Below, one piece after another: positions 34,143-41,984 of a stretch of 64,000 nucleotides of DNA. The stretch covers positions 19,542 to 83,541 of the forward strand of contig UQFO01000009.1 in the NCBI GenBank assembly GCA_900540275.1. The letters run 5' to 3'. Each line of letters begins with the position of its first letter. The stretch's first letter is position 1. Under the pieces are notes generated by a model that saw only the letters and a list, made by a program, of their open reading frames with translations, was not told the origin of the DNA and did not search any database. A program made the translations under genes and the position numbers. The DNA is from an uncultured Oscillospiraceae bacterium (GTDB lineage: Bacteria > Bacillota > Clostridia > Oscillospirales > Acutalibacteraceae).

Positions 34143-34357
34143 TTCTGGCACACCTCTAACATTTTATCTTCATTCTGCGCCGTATCTCCCGCACGCATTT
34201 TTTTGCCGCGCTGGGTGCATACTTCCCCATTGACCTGAATTTGCCCGCTTTGGACAAGCAGCTTTGCCTGGCCGCCTGTTTCGGCAATCCCGCCGAATTT
34301 CAAAAGCGCGTCAAGTCGTATAAATTCATTATCTATATAGATTTTCTCAGTTTTCAT
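34139..34357 (-). CDS. rlbA: S4-domain RNA-binding protein, YaaA/RlbA type
   Basis: 72 residues, essentially a single S4 RNA-binding domain: EFIRLDALLKFGGIAETGGQAK, then LVQSGQIQVNGEVCTQRGKKMRAGD. It is the conserved small gene between dnaN and recF in Firmicutes. Relatives bind ribosomal RNA and act in ribosome assembly or RNA metabolism. It overlaps the end of dnaN by 11 bases and the start of recF by four, so all three are translationally coupled. Confidence 0.88.
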   Translation of the reverse strand: MKTEKIYIDNEFIRLDALLKFGGIAETGGQAKLLVQSGQIQVNGEVCTQRGKKMRAGDTAQNEDKMLEVCQK

Positions 34358-35453
34358 TATTTAACCTCATCGGCACGACGAGGAATAAAAATGCGTCTCC
34401 CTCCGTCGGCACGATTTTCATCGGCGTAAGCGGGCCGTTTAGCTCCAGCTTTACAATATCCGTATCTGTATTTCTCAGAGCATCCAGCAAATACCGGTTA
34501 TTAAAGCCAATTTCCACATCTTCTCCCTTGACCGGCGTTTTTATCGCGTCGTTTGCTTTGCCGATTGCTGTGGAGCAGGAAAGCTTGATTTCTTCCGCGT
34601 TTACGGTAAAGCGTATGGGCGACTGTATTTTATCTGAGGTCAAAAGGGACATTCTTTCCACACTGCCTATCATATCGCGCGTTACAACGCATGCCTCCGT
34701 CTTATTCCCGGCGGGAATCGTTGATTTATAATCGAGGAAGTTTCCTTCAATCAGCCTTGTAAAGATGGAATAATTTTCAATCTGGAAAACCGCGTGCCGC
34801 TGTCCTATCAGGATTTCCGTATTTTTCTCTTCGTCAGAAACAAGCTTCAGCACCTCGCTCAAAGCCTTGCCCGGAACAACGAACCGGCTGTTCTGTTCAC
34901 AGGCGATGGTTTCCTTACGCAGCGCCATACGGTACCCGTCAACCGATACAATCCGAATAACATGCTCCTCAATATCAAACAGGGAACCGGTATAGATTGG
35001 CTTTGAAATATTATCAGAGACAGCAAAAAGCGTTTGTTTTATCATATTTTTGAGCAGGCCGCTCTGAATGGTGAGCGTATCTGTCTTTTCAAAAGACGGC
35101 AGCTCCGGATAATCCGCCGCCGCAATACCGACGATTTTATATTCTGCCTGTCCGCTGTTTATATAGGTAATAAAACGGTCGTCCGTTTCCAGGCAAACTG
35201 TTTCGTCCGGCAGGCGCCTGACAATATCCCCCAGAAGCTTTGCGCTGACAACGATTGCGCCTTCATCTGTAATATCCGCATCGATTACCGTTGTAATACC
35301 AATTTCCAGGTCATATCCGCACAGCGTTATCTGGTTATTTTTTGCTTTGATTAAAATACCCTCCAGTACAGGAAGGGAGGTTTTGGAGGATACGGCCCTC
35401 TGAACATTGGTAACCGCTTCAGCCAAAGCGCTTTGTGAACAAGTCAGTTTCAT
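34347..35453 (-). CDS. dnaN: DNA polymerase III sliding clamp, beta subunit
   Basis: The ring-shaped processivity factor of the replisome. 368 residues, normal length, three repeated clamp domains. It begins KLTCSQSALAEAVTNVQRAVSSKTSLPVLEGI and ends with the conserved VPMRL segment. ATG at 35453 gives the usual MKL start and follows GGGTGAT; the ATG 12 bases earlier is less likely. The gene is separated from dnaA by about 250 bases that hold the origin. Confidence 0.97.
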   Translation of the reverse strand: MKLTCSQSALAEAVTNVQRAVSSKTSLPVLEGILIKAKNNQITLCGYDLEIGITTVIDADITDEGAIVVSAKLLGDIVRRLPDETVCLETDDRFITYINSGQAEYKIVGIAAADYPELPSFEKTDTLTIQSGLLKNMIKQTLFAVSDNISKPIYTGSLFDIEEHVIRIVSVDGYRMALRKETIACEQNSRFVVPGKALSEVLKLVSDEEKNTEILIGQRHAVFQIENYSIFTRLIEGNFLDYKSTIPAGNKTEACVVTRDMIGSVERMSLLTSDKIQSPIRFTVNAEEIKLSCSTAIGKANDAIKTPVKGEDVEIGFNNRYLLDALRNTDTDIVKLELNGPLTPMKIVPTEGDAFLFLVVPMRLNNEN

Positions 35454-35465
35454 AAAATCACCCAT

Positions 35466-35700
35466 TTCTAAAAAATAAAGAAAAAGAACAGAGATAGATT
35501 ACTAGATTTTAGTAGTAGTAGTAGGGGGTGTCAACATGTGGAAAGACCTTATTTTATGGCATGAAAAAGGGGAAAACCGGTTTTTCCCTTTTGTGGGAAG
35601 GATGTGTACGGAATGTGGAAAAAAACGGATGCGCCATTTTTCCATGATAACATGTTGACCATTGTGGAGTGAATGTGGAAGAATATGTGGAAAACTCAAA
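35466..35700. other. oriC core: DnaA boxes, GC-rich block and DnaA-trio repeats
   Basis: Between dnaA and dnaN. Plus-strand DnaA-box-like nonamers, all in one orientation: TGTGGAAAG at 35537, TGTGGGAAG at 35592, TGTGGAAAA at 35614, TGTGGAGTG at 35663, TGTGGAAGA at 35674 and TGTGGAAAA at 35686. Next to the first box come GGGGG and then five TAG repeats (35510-35524) with AT-rich DNA beyond. Box, GC block and repeated TAG trios in this order are what is described for the basal unwinding system in Bacillus. None of the boxes is the canonical TGTGGATAA. Confidence 0.85.
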
Positions 35701-37020
35701 TTATCTGTCCCGTATATTTTTGACGATATCTTCCACCGTCTCTTTAATTTTACTGTCCTTGGCCATATTCTTTTCCACCTGCTGGATTGTATAGACGATT
35801 GTGGAATAATGGCGGCCGCCAAATTCGTTTCCTATCTGTATCATGGAAAGGTGGGTCAGTTCGCGGACGATATATATGGCGATATGGCGCGCGTTTGAAA
35901 GATTTGCGCGGCGGTTCTTGATGGAGCGGATGTCTTCGCTTTTTACGCCGAAGGTACGCGCAACCTCGTCAATAATTTTTTCAACCGTAAGCTCCGGCGG
36001 GGCCTCGTTGTTGAGAATATCGGAAATAGACTCCTGCGCGCCTGCGATTGTCGGCTTTTCCCCGTTAAGCAAATTTTTTGCCTTCAGTTTTTTTACGACG
36101 CCTTCCAGCTGCCGGATGTTGGTTTTCAGCTTTGTAGCGATATATTCGCATACCTCGTCTGGAATGTTGATATCGAGCAGCTGTGCTTTTCTTTTAATAA
36201 TAGCGATGCGCGTTTCGATGTCCGGCGGCTGGATATCAGCAATCAGGCCCCATTCAAAGCGTGTGCGGAGGCGTTCCTCAAGCGTTTTGATTTCCTTGGG
36301 CGGACGGTCTGAGGTCAGTACAATCTGTTTTTTGCTTTCATAGAGCGTATTAAAGGTATGGAAAAATTCCTCCTGGGTAGATTCCTTGCCTCCGATAAAC
36401 TGTACGTCGTCGACAAGAAGGACATCCGCGTTGCGGTATTTCTGGCGGAATTCTTTGGTTTTTGCCATTTGGATAGATTCAATCAGCTCATTGGCAAAAT
36501 CATCGCCTTTTACGTAGAGAATATTGATGTTGGAATGGTTCTTTTTAATATCGTTGCCGATTGCGTAAAGAAGATGGGTTTTTCCCAGTCCGGAATGCCC
36601 ATAGATAAAAAGCGGGTTATATGCGCCCGCGGGATTTGCCGCGACCGCCAGGGACGCTGCGTGCGCAAATTTATTGGAAGAGCCTACAATAAACGTTTCA
36701 AACGTATATTCATAGTCGGAATCGGGGCTTTCAGCTTCTTCTTTTTTATCGCTTCCGGTTTCTACCTCGTCTGGTACCGTCAGCTTAATTTTGATAGAGG
36801 AGCCGAATACAGCTTCAAAGGCTTCCTCCAGAAGCGTCAGGTAGCAGCGCGTGAGCGTCTGGCGGTGGAATTCGTTCGGCGTTAGAAGAATGGCCTCCCC
36901 CGTATCAAAATTCAAATCGATTGGCTCTATCCTGCTAATCCATGTTTTATAGGCGACGTCTGTGATTCTTGTCTTACAGTAATCGCAGATTACCTCCCAA
37001 GCCTCATGAAAAGACTCCAT
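35701..37020 (-). CDS. dnaA: chromosomal replication initiator protein DnaA
   Basis: AAA+ initiator that binds DnaA boxes and opens the origin. 439 residues. Domain I covers about the first 85 residues (YKTWISRIEPIDL), domain II is a short acidic linker, domain III has Walker A YGHSGLGKTHLL, Walker B VLLVDDVQFI and the arginine finger region LRTRFEWGL, domain IV holds the DNA-binding helix. The recognition segment reads GGRHYSTIVYT (about 401-411) where most bacteria have GGRDHTTV. ATG at 37020 is chosen: AAGGAG is eight bases upstream, while the ATG at 37026 nearly touches it. Confidence 0.97.
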   Translation of the reverse strand: MESFHEAWEVICDYCKTRITDVAYKTWISRIEPIDLNFDTGEAILLTPNEFHRQTLTRCYLTLLEEAFEAVFGSSIKIKLTVPDEVETGSDKKEEAESPDSDYEYTFETFIVGSSNKFAHAASLAVAANPAGAYNPLFIYGHSGLGKTHLLYAIGNDIKKNHSNINILYVKGDDFANELIESIQMAKTKEFRQKYRNADVLLVDDVQFIGGKESTQEEFFHTFNTLYESKKQIVLTSDRPPKEIKTLEERLRTRFEWGLIADIQPPDIETRIAIIKRKAQLLDINIPDEVCEYIATKLKTNIRQLEGVVKKLKAKNLLNGEKPTIAGAQESISDILNNEAPPELTVEKIIDEVARTFGVKSEDIRSIKNRRANLSNARHIAIYIVRELTHLSMIQIGNEFGGRHYSTIVYTIQQVEKNMAKDSKIKETVEDIVKNIRDR

Positions 37021-37026
37021 TATCAT

Positions 37027-37345
37027 CTCTCCTTTTTAAAATTACGGCTAATTCAAGAGATTAGAAAACGGAACTATATATAGTATATATTTTACTTATA
37101 ATATATAAAAATCCCACTCTTTCATTATCTGTTCTATTCTATCATAAATACGAGCTTTTTTCAAACTTTTTCTTTCAAAAAAAGAGATAGAAAGGTTTGC
37201 TTTTTTCTTTTTTTTCTGTTATTTTAAAATACAGGATAAAGGAAGCCCTGAAAAGAAAGGCACAATATCTTGTAAAAGCATAATTTAGCGGCTTGTAATG
37301 CGTGTTTTATGTGATTTCTCCCTACGAAAAAAAGAAAAATTTTTG
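37027..37345. other. AT-rich upstream region of dnaA
   Basis: No gene seen. The stretch is very AT-rich (runs such as TATATATAGTATATA at about 37075) and must hold the dnaA promoter on the minus strand, but no clear -35/-10 pair with good spacing was found. No DnaA boxes of the type found on the other side of dnaA are visible. Confidence 0.5.
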
Positions 37346-37374
37346 TTGACGATTTCGAATTATTACGCTATAAT
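37346..37374 (+). promoter_or_regulatory. promoter of rpmH
   Basis: TTGACG (37346-37351) and TATAAT (37369-37374), 17-base spacer, 39 bases upstream of the rpmH start. Confidence 0.8.
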
Positions 37375-37413
37375 GCTATATTGCAAGGTTAACACCCGAA
37401 AGGAGGGGTCTGC

Positions 37414-37548
37414 ATGCTGAGAACCTATCAGCCCAAAAAGCTTCATAGGAAAAAGGAGCACGGCTTCAGGAAGAGAATGTCCGACAGCAACGGACGCAAG
37501 GTATTGGCTCGCAGGAGAGCAAAGGGCAGGAAAAAGTTGTCTTACTGA
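37414..37548 (+). CDS. rpmH: 50S ribosomal protein L34
   Basis: 44 residues, MLRTYQPKKLHRKKEHGF then RKRMSDSNGRKVLARRRAKGRKKLSY: the complete L34 sequence with its very high Lys/Arg content. AAAGGAGGGG precedes the ATG. It starts the conserved rpmH-rnpA-yidD-yidC-jag block, divergent from dnaA across the origin-proximal AT-rich region. Confidence 0.97.
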   Translation: MLRTYQPKKLHRKKEHGFRKRMSDSNGRKVLARRRAKGRKKLSY

Positions 37549-37552
37549 GATT

Positions 37553-37584
37553 GAGGCCACTTGAATGTGGTCTTTCTTTTTGTT
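37553..37584 (+). terminator. attenuator-like hairpin between rpmH and rnpA
   Basis: GGCCAC and GTGGTC around TTGAAT, followed by TTTCTTTTTG. It is a weak stem and could reduce rnpA expression relative to rpmH. Confidence 0.5.
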
Positions 37585-37648
37585 AAGGCATGACTGCCGC
37601 AACGGCGCAAAAGGGACAGGCTTTGCATATTACGGGCGGGATGGCAGA

Positions 37649-37984
37649 ATGAAAGAATCTTTTACATTAAAAGAAAACAGGGATTTCAGGCGCCTGTATA
37701 ATAGGGGAAAATCCTATGTGTCGCCCGTGGTGGTTACTTATATTTGTAAAAATAGGAACCAGAATGTCAGGTACGGCATTACCACCAGTAAGAAAATAGG
37801 CAAGGCAGTGCAGCGAAACCGGTCCAGAAGAGTCATTAGAGCCGCATTTTCACAGCTGCTTCCGCAGGTGAAAAACGGATATGACTTTGTTTTTGTCGCA
37901 AGGACAAAAACGCCGTATGTCAAAAGCACGGAAATATTGCGCTGTTTGAAGAAACAGCTGAAAGAGGCGGGAGTTTTGCAATGA
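37649..37984 (+). CDS. rnpA: ribonuclease P protein component
   Basis: Protein subunit of RNase P, which trims tRNA 5' leaders. 111 residues with the family core: KENRDFRRLYNRGKS, and the RNR box KIGKAVQRNRSRRVIRAAF. ATG at 37649 begins the normal protein KESFTLKENRDF; the frame is open further upstream but the extra 28 codons overlap the hairpin after rpmH. The ribosome site GGCGGGATGG is weak. The last four bases overlap yidD. Confidence 0.95.
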   Translation: MKESFTLKENRDFRRLYNRGKSYVSPVVVTYICKNRNQNVRYGITTSKKIGKAVQRNRSRRVIRAAFSQLLPQVKNGYDFVFVARTKTPYVKSTEILRCLKKQLKEAGVLQ

Positions 37985-38214
37985 AGCGCCCGCTTATTTG
38001 GCTTATTAAGTTTTATAGAAGCTGTATTTCGCCGCATACGGCGCCAAGCTGCAAGTTTACGCCGAGCTGTTCCCAGTATGGGCTGGAAGCTATCGAGCGT
38101 TTCGGCGCCTTTAAGGGCGGATTTATGACAATATGGAGAATATTGCGTTGTAACCCCTTTTCTAAAGGTGGATATGACCCTGTTCCCGAAAAGAAAAAAA
38201 GGGTTAGGAAGTAA
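37981..38214 (+). CDS. yidD: membrane protein insertion efficiency factor YidD
   Basis: 77 residues. The sequence KRPLIWLIKFYRSCISPHTA, CKFTPSCSQYGLEAIERFG and WRILRCNPFSKGGYDPVP holds the three conserved cysteines of the family. YidD is a small amphipathic protein at the inner side of the membrane that helps YidC insert proteins. Overlaps rnpA by four bases (ATGA) and is followed by yidC after 18 bases. Confidence 0.95.
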   Translation: MKRPLIWLIKFYRSCISPHTAPSCKFTPSCSQYGLEAIERFGAFKGGFMTIWRILRCNPFSKGGYDPVPEKKKRVRK

Positions 38215-38232
38215 TAGGAGGACTGCGCAATT

Positions 38233-39213
38233 ATGTTTGATATTTTTGGTTGGATCGGCAGTATTTTCGGCTGGGTTCTATGGGGCGCCTTTTCACTGGT
38301 GCATGATTATGGCCTTGCCATTATTATCTTTACGGTTGTTTTGAAGCTGATCCTGTTCCCGGTATCGATTAAACAGCAAAAATCGATGGCGGCAAACGCC
38401 AGGCTCTCCGGAAAGCAGCAGGAGCTGCAGAAAAAGTACGGAAACGACAAAGCGAAGCTCAACGAGGAAATGAGCAAGCTCTATGAGAGAGAGGGCGTAA
38501 GCCCAATGGGCGGCTGCCTTACCTCCCTGCTCCCTATGCTTTTGCTCTTGGGCGTTTATTATGCCGTTATTAACCCGCTTACCAATACGATGCATTTGGC
38601 GGCTGATAAGGTAACGAGCGCAGTCAGCTATTTGAATACGCTGCCTGGTATTGGAACTTCGTTCAATAATTTTTACGGACAGATTGATATTATCAAGCTT
38701 GCGCAGACGACGCAGGGCTCTTCCTATCTTACAAATTATTTTGACGCAAATACGATTGCACAAATCAAGGATTTTGGAAACGGCTTCCATTCCTTTGGGC
38801 TCGACCTGTTAGGCCGCCCGAACGAAGGCCTTACCATTTTGATAATTGTACCGATTCTCTGTCTTGTAACGTCGGTTTTTACACAGTGGTTCACCATGAA
38901 GCTGCAGGGACCCATGCAGGGACAGCAGGGCTGTATGAAATGGATGCTTCTGCTTATGCCGCTTCTGAGCGCATATATCGCTTACACAGTGCCTGCCGCG
39001 GTAGGCTTTTACTGGATTGTTTCTACCGTGATTGGTTTTGCACAAACGCTGATTTTACAGAATTTCTACAGCGCTGGTATTATGGGCGCGAAAGCGGAGG
39101 CGCAGCGCGTTGCGCTGCTTGAGCTGGAGGAGGCAAAGGTTCCTTACAGCTATAATCCAAAGTTCGAAAATAAGGGAATCATCAACAGGAAAAAACAGGG
39201 GAAAAAGAAGTAA
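38233..39213 (+). CDS. yidC: membrane protein insertase YidC/Oxa1
   Basis: 326 residues with the five membrane segments of the Oxa1 core: WIGSIFGWVLWGAFSLVH, YGLAIIIFTVVLKLILFPVS, then after the KQQKSMAANARLSGKQQELQ cytoplasmic hairpin, SLLPMLLLLGVYYAVI, LTILIIVPILCLVTSVFTQWF and VGFYWIVSTVIGFAQTLIL. No lipobox Cys at the start, so it is not the lipoprotein (SpoIIIJ-like) form common in Bacillus. A longer luminal loop of about 60 residues separates segments 3 and 4. Basic C-terminus. Downstream of yidD, upstream of jag. Confidence 0.95.
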   Translation: MFDIFGWIGSIFGWVLWGAFSLVHDYGLAIIIFTVVLKLILFPVSIKQQKSMAANARLSGKQQELQKKYGNDKAKLNEEMSKLYEREGVSPMGGCLTSLLPMLLLLGVYYAVINPLTNTMHLAADKVTSAVSYLNTLPGIGTSFNNFYGQIDIIKLAQTTQGSSYLTNYFDANTIAQIKDFGNGFHSFGLDLLGRPNEGLTILIIVPILCLVTSVFTQWFTMKLQGPMQGQQGCMKWMLLLMPLLSAYIAYTVPAAVGFYWIVSTVIGFAQTLILQNFYSAGIMGAKAEAQRVALLELEEAKVPYSYNPKFENKGIINRKKQGKKK

Positions 39214-39297
39214 TCGCAGTAAATTTGCCGGAATTATTGCAGTCCCATACTTTTTCAATAAATAAAAGACGTGTAAAATTACTTGGAGGTGTAAAAA

Positions 39298-40170
39298 TTG
39301 TTAAAAGAGGCAATTGGGGTCGGCGAAACTGTCGTCGAGGCGCAGGAAGATGCCTGCAGGCAGCTTGGAATTGAAGCGCATGAGGCGGAAATTGAAGTAT
39401 TGCAGATGCCGGAAAAGAAGAAATTCGGTATATTTGGGGGGAATCCGGCAAAGGTTCGGGCATATATTGAGGTCTCTCCGGCGCAGAGCGCGGCGGATTA
39501 CCTGGATTCCATCCTGAAGGCAATGGGACTTAACGACATAACAATGGAAATTAACGAAACCGAGGAGGGCGCGGTAATCAACCTCTCCGGTGAAGAGGTT
39601 GGCTTTGTGATTGGCAGAAGAGGGGAAACGCTCGACGCGCTGCAGTACCTCTGCGGTTTAGTGGCAAACCATGTAGATAATACATATTTCCGAGTTACCA
39701 TTGATACGGGCAATTACCGTGAAAAACGTGAAAAGACGCTTGAGATTTTAGGAAGAAAGCTTGCGTTCAAGGCGCTCAAGACAGGTAAAAACGTACCGCT
39801 TGAGCCGATGAACCCTTATGAGCGCAGGATAATCCATACGGCTGTGCAGAAGGTAAACGGCGCAATTTCGTGGTCGGAGGGTGAAAGCATCAACCGCCAT
39901 GTTGTAATCGGGCTTGACCCCAAAGTACCCAGGCCGCAGCGCACAGGCGGATATAATAAAAACAGGGGACCGAAAAGGCCCTACAACGGCGGCGGATATA
40001 AGAAGGACTATAATAATAACAGGGACTTTAACCGCGACCGTGGCAGCCGCCCCCCGCGCCAGCAGCAAGGCGGCCAGCCTCCCGTGAAGAGGGAGCCCAG
40101 AAACGAGGGCGGTAATTTCTCACTTTATGGAAAGATTGAGCCGCGCAAGGATAACAATACGGAAGAATAA
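39298..40170 (+). CDS. jag: Jag/KhpB-type RNA-binding protein
   Basis: 290 residues: Jag-N domain (AIGVGETVVEAQEDACRQLG, KKKFGIFGGNPAKVRAYI), a KH domain with VGFVIGRRGETLDALQYL, and an R3H domain (EPMNPYERRIIHTAVQ). The last ~80 residues are an Arg/Gly/Asn-rich low-complexity tail (NKNRGPKRPYNGGGYKK, NNNRDFNRDRGSRPPRQQ) not usual in the Bacillus protein. Starts at TTG 39298 with GGAGGT seven bases upstream. KhpB proteins bind RNA and influence cell division and elongation. Follows yidC in the standard order. Confidence 0.92.
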   Translation: MLKEAIGVGETVVEAQEDACRQLGIEAHEAEIEVLQMPEKKKFGIFGGNPAKVRAYIEVSPAQSAADYLDSILKAMGLNDITMEINETEEGAVINLSGEEVGFVIGRRGETLDALQYLCGLVANHVDNTYFRVTIDTGNYREKREKTLEILGRKLAFKALKTGKNVPLEPMNPYERRIIHTAVQKVNGAISWSEGESINRHVVIGLDPKVPRPQRTGGYNKNRGPKRPYNGGGYKKDYNNNRDFNRDRGSRPPRQQQGGQPPVKREPRNEGGNFSLYGKIEPRKDNNTEE

Positions 40171-40200
40171 AGGGCTTCATCAATTTAAAGGAGCACCGCT

Positions 40201-40518
40201 ATGAATCCTGCTTCTTATTTTTTACTATTCATCGCGCTTTTTGTACCCATCTTTATTCTCTATTCCGAGGAGAAGAAAAGAAACCGGATTTTGCGGCGCA
40301 TCCGCAGGAAAAAGAGAGGAAGCGTACAAATGGACCAAGAGCTTTTCAGCGGATTTATCGGTAAAAATTGTATGATTAAAACGTCTGAGAACATCCAGGG
40401 CGAGATTAAGCGAATCGAAGGCAATTGGATGGAAATTGAGACGAAATATGGAAAACAACTGCTTAACATTGATTTTATTGAAAGAATACAGGAATATCCT
40501 TTTAATAAAAAGCGGTAA
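40201..40518 (+). CDS. small single-pass membrane protein with SH3-like tail
   Basis: 105 residues. One N-terminal membrane segment (YFLLFIALFVPIFILY), a very basic stretch (RRIRRKKRG), then a compact domain of about 60 residues (FIGKNCMIKTSENIQGEIKRI and WMEIETKYGKQLLNIDFIERI) whose pattern resembles small beta-barrel domains. I could not assign a family with confidence. AAAGGAG precedes the ATG and a terminator follows. It sits between jag and mnmE. Confidence 0.6.
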   Translation: MNPASYFLLFIALFVPIFILYSEEKKRNRILRRIRRKKRGSVQMDQELFSGFIGKNCMIKTSENIQGEIKRIEGNWMEIETKYGKQLLNIDFIERIQEYPFNKKR

Positions 40519-40545
40519 ACCGAAAACGGAAGAAACTTCAAATTT

Positions 40546-40577
40546 TACGGGACTGCCTCCTTGCAGTCCCGTTTTTG
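40546..40577 (+). terminator. terminator before mnmE
   Basis: ACGGGACTGC and GCAGTCCCGT around CTCCTT, followed by TTTTTG. It ends the rpmH-jag transcript. Confidence 0.85.
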
Positions 40578-40602
40578 TTCAAAGAAAACAGGGTGAAAGA
40601 GA

Positions 40603-41970
40603 ATGGAGCAAAAAACAATTGCCGCAATAGCCACAGCCCAGGGAACGGGCGGCATCGGCGTAATACGAATATCGGGTGAGCACGCGTTTGCCATAGCCGA
40701 AAGGGTATTCCGGCCGGCCGGCAGAAAAAAAGTAAAGGAAATGAAAGGCTATACGGCTGCGTACGGCTCTGTTTACGACGGAGAGGAAAAGCTAGATGAA
40801 GGCATACTGCTTGTATTCAGGGCGCCGCACAGCTATACAGGAGAGGATGTAGCGGAGATTTCCTGCCATGGCGGCATTTATGTGACGAAAAGTATTCTCA
40901 GGGCCGTCTTTTCAGCGGGCGCCTCCCCCGCCGGGCCTGGGGAATTTACACAGCGGGCCTTCATAAACGGAAAGCTTGGCCTGACTGAAGCCGAGGCAGT
41001 AATGGATATTATCGGGGCGAAGGGGAAAAACGCCGCGCGCGCGGCCCTTTCCTGCCGTGAGGGCGCACTGAGCAGGAAGATAGATAAGATTTGTGAAAAG
41101 CTTACGGAGACAGCGGCGCATTTAAGCGCATGGGCTGATTATCCCGAGGAGGATATCCCGCAGGTATCCGTCGAAACGCTTTCTCAAAGCCTGAATGCGG
41201 CAATAGCGGCATTAGAAGAACTACTAAAAGGATATGATGCGGGAAAAGCGGCTTGCGAGGGCGTAGAAACCCTGATTACCGGCAAACCAAACGTCGGAAA
41301 GTCCACCCTGATGAACCTGCTCGCGGGCTGTGAACGCTCTATTGTGACGGATATTCCCGGGACAACGCGCGATATGATAGAAGAAACGGTTGCGCTCGGC
41401 AATGTAATGCTGCGCCTGAGCGATACGGCTGGACTGCGCAACACCGACAATCCTGTGGAAAAAATCGGTGTGGAGCGTGCAAAGCAGAAATTAAAAAGCT
41501 GTGGGTTGGTGCTTGCGGTGTTCGACAATTCATCCCCCCTATCGGCGGAGGACAAGGAAATGCTGCACCTTTTAGCCGGAACCCCGACGATTGCTGTCAT
41601 AAATAAAACAGACTTGGGCGGAAGGCTCGAAACAGAAATTATCAAAAAGTATGTCGATGAGGTGGTGTTTATCTCCGCGGCTAACGCGCAGGGTATCGAT
41701 AAACTAGTACAGGCAGTGGAAAAAGTTACCGGAACACAGGAATTTGACCCGTCCCAGGGGATTTTAGCGACAGAACGGCAAAGAAACGCGGTAAGTAATG
41801 CGCTTAAAGCTGTGGAAGAAGCTGTTTTTGCCCTGCAAAGCGGAATAACGCTCGACGCGGTAACCGTTTCAATTGAGGAAGCCGTTGGAACGCTGCTTGA
41901 GCTGACAGGAAAACGGGCGAGCGAGGAAATTGTACACCAGGTTTTTTCGAGATTTTGTGTAGGAAAATAA
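40603..41970 (+). CDS. mnmE: tRNA modification GTPase MnmE
   Basis: With MnmG, MnmE makes the cmnm5U34 modification of tRNAs reading NNA/NNG codons. 455 residues. N-terminal tetrahydrofolate-binding domain (ATAQGTGGIGVIRISG), G domain with P-loop GKPNVGKSTLMN, the G2 TTRD in IPGTTRDMIEE, DTAGLR and NKTD, and the C-terminal FCVGK giving the catalytic Cys of the CxGK motif. Starts the mnmE-mnmG-rsmG-noc run; mnmG follows after 14 bases. Confidence 0.97.
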   Translation: MEQKTIAAIATAQGTGGIGVIRISGEHAFAIAERVFRPAGRKKVKEMKGYTAAYGSVYDGEEKLDEGILLVFRAPHSYTGEDVAEISCHGGIYVTKSILRAVFSAGASPAGPGEFTQRAFINGKLGLTEAEAVMDIIGAKGKNAARAALSCREGALSRKIDKICEKLTETAAHLSAWADYPEEDIPQVSVETLSQSLNAAIAALEELLKGYDAGKAACEGVETLITGKPNVGKSTLMNLLAGCERSIVTDIPGTTRDMIEETVALGNVMLRLSDTAGLRNTDNPVEKIGVERAKQKLKSCGLVLAVFDNSSPLSAEDKEMLHLLAGTPTIAVINKTDLGGRLETEIIKKYVDEVVFISAANAQGIDKLVQAVEKVTGTQEFDPSQGILATERQRNAVSNALKAVEEAVFALQSGITLDAVTVSIEEAVGTLLELTGKRASEEIVHQVFSRFCVGK

Positions 41971-41984
41971 AAGGAGGAAAGCAA

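Noticed and set aside
35506..35524. TAG repeats as a simple microsatellite
   Set aside because: Position next to a GC block and DnaA boxes in the dnaA-dnaN spacer fits the DnaA-trio better.
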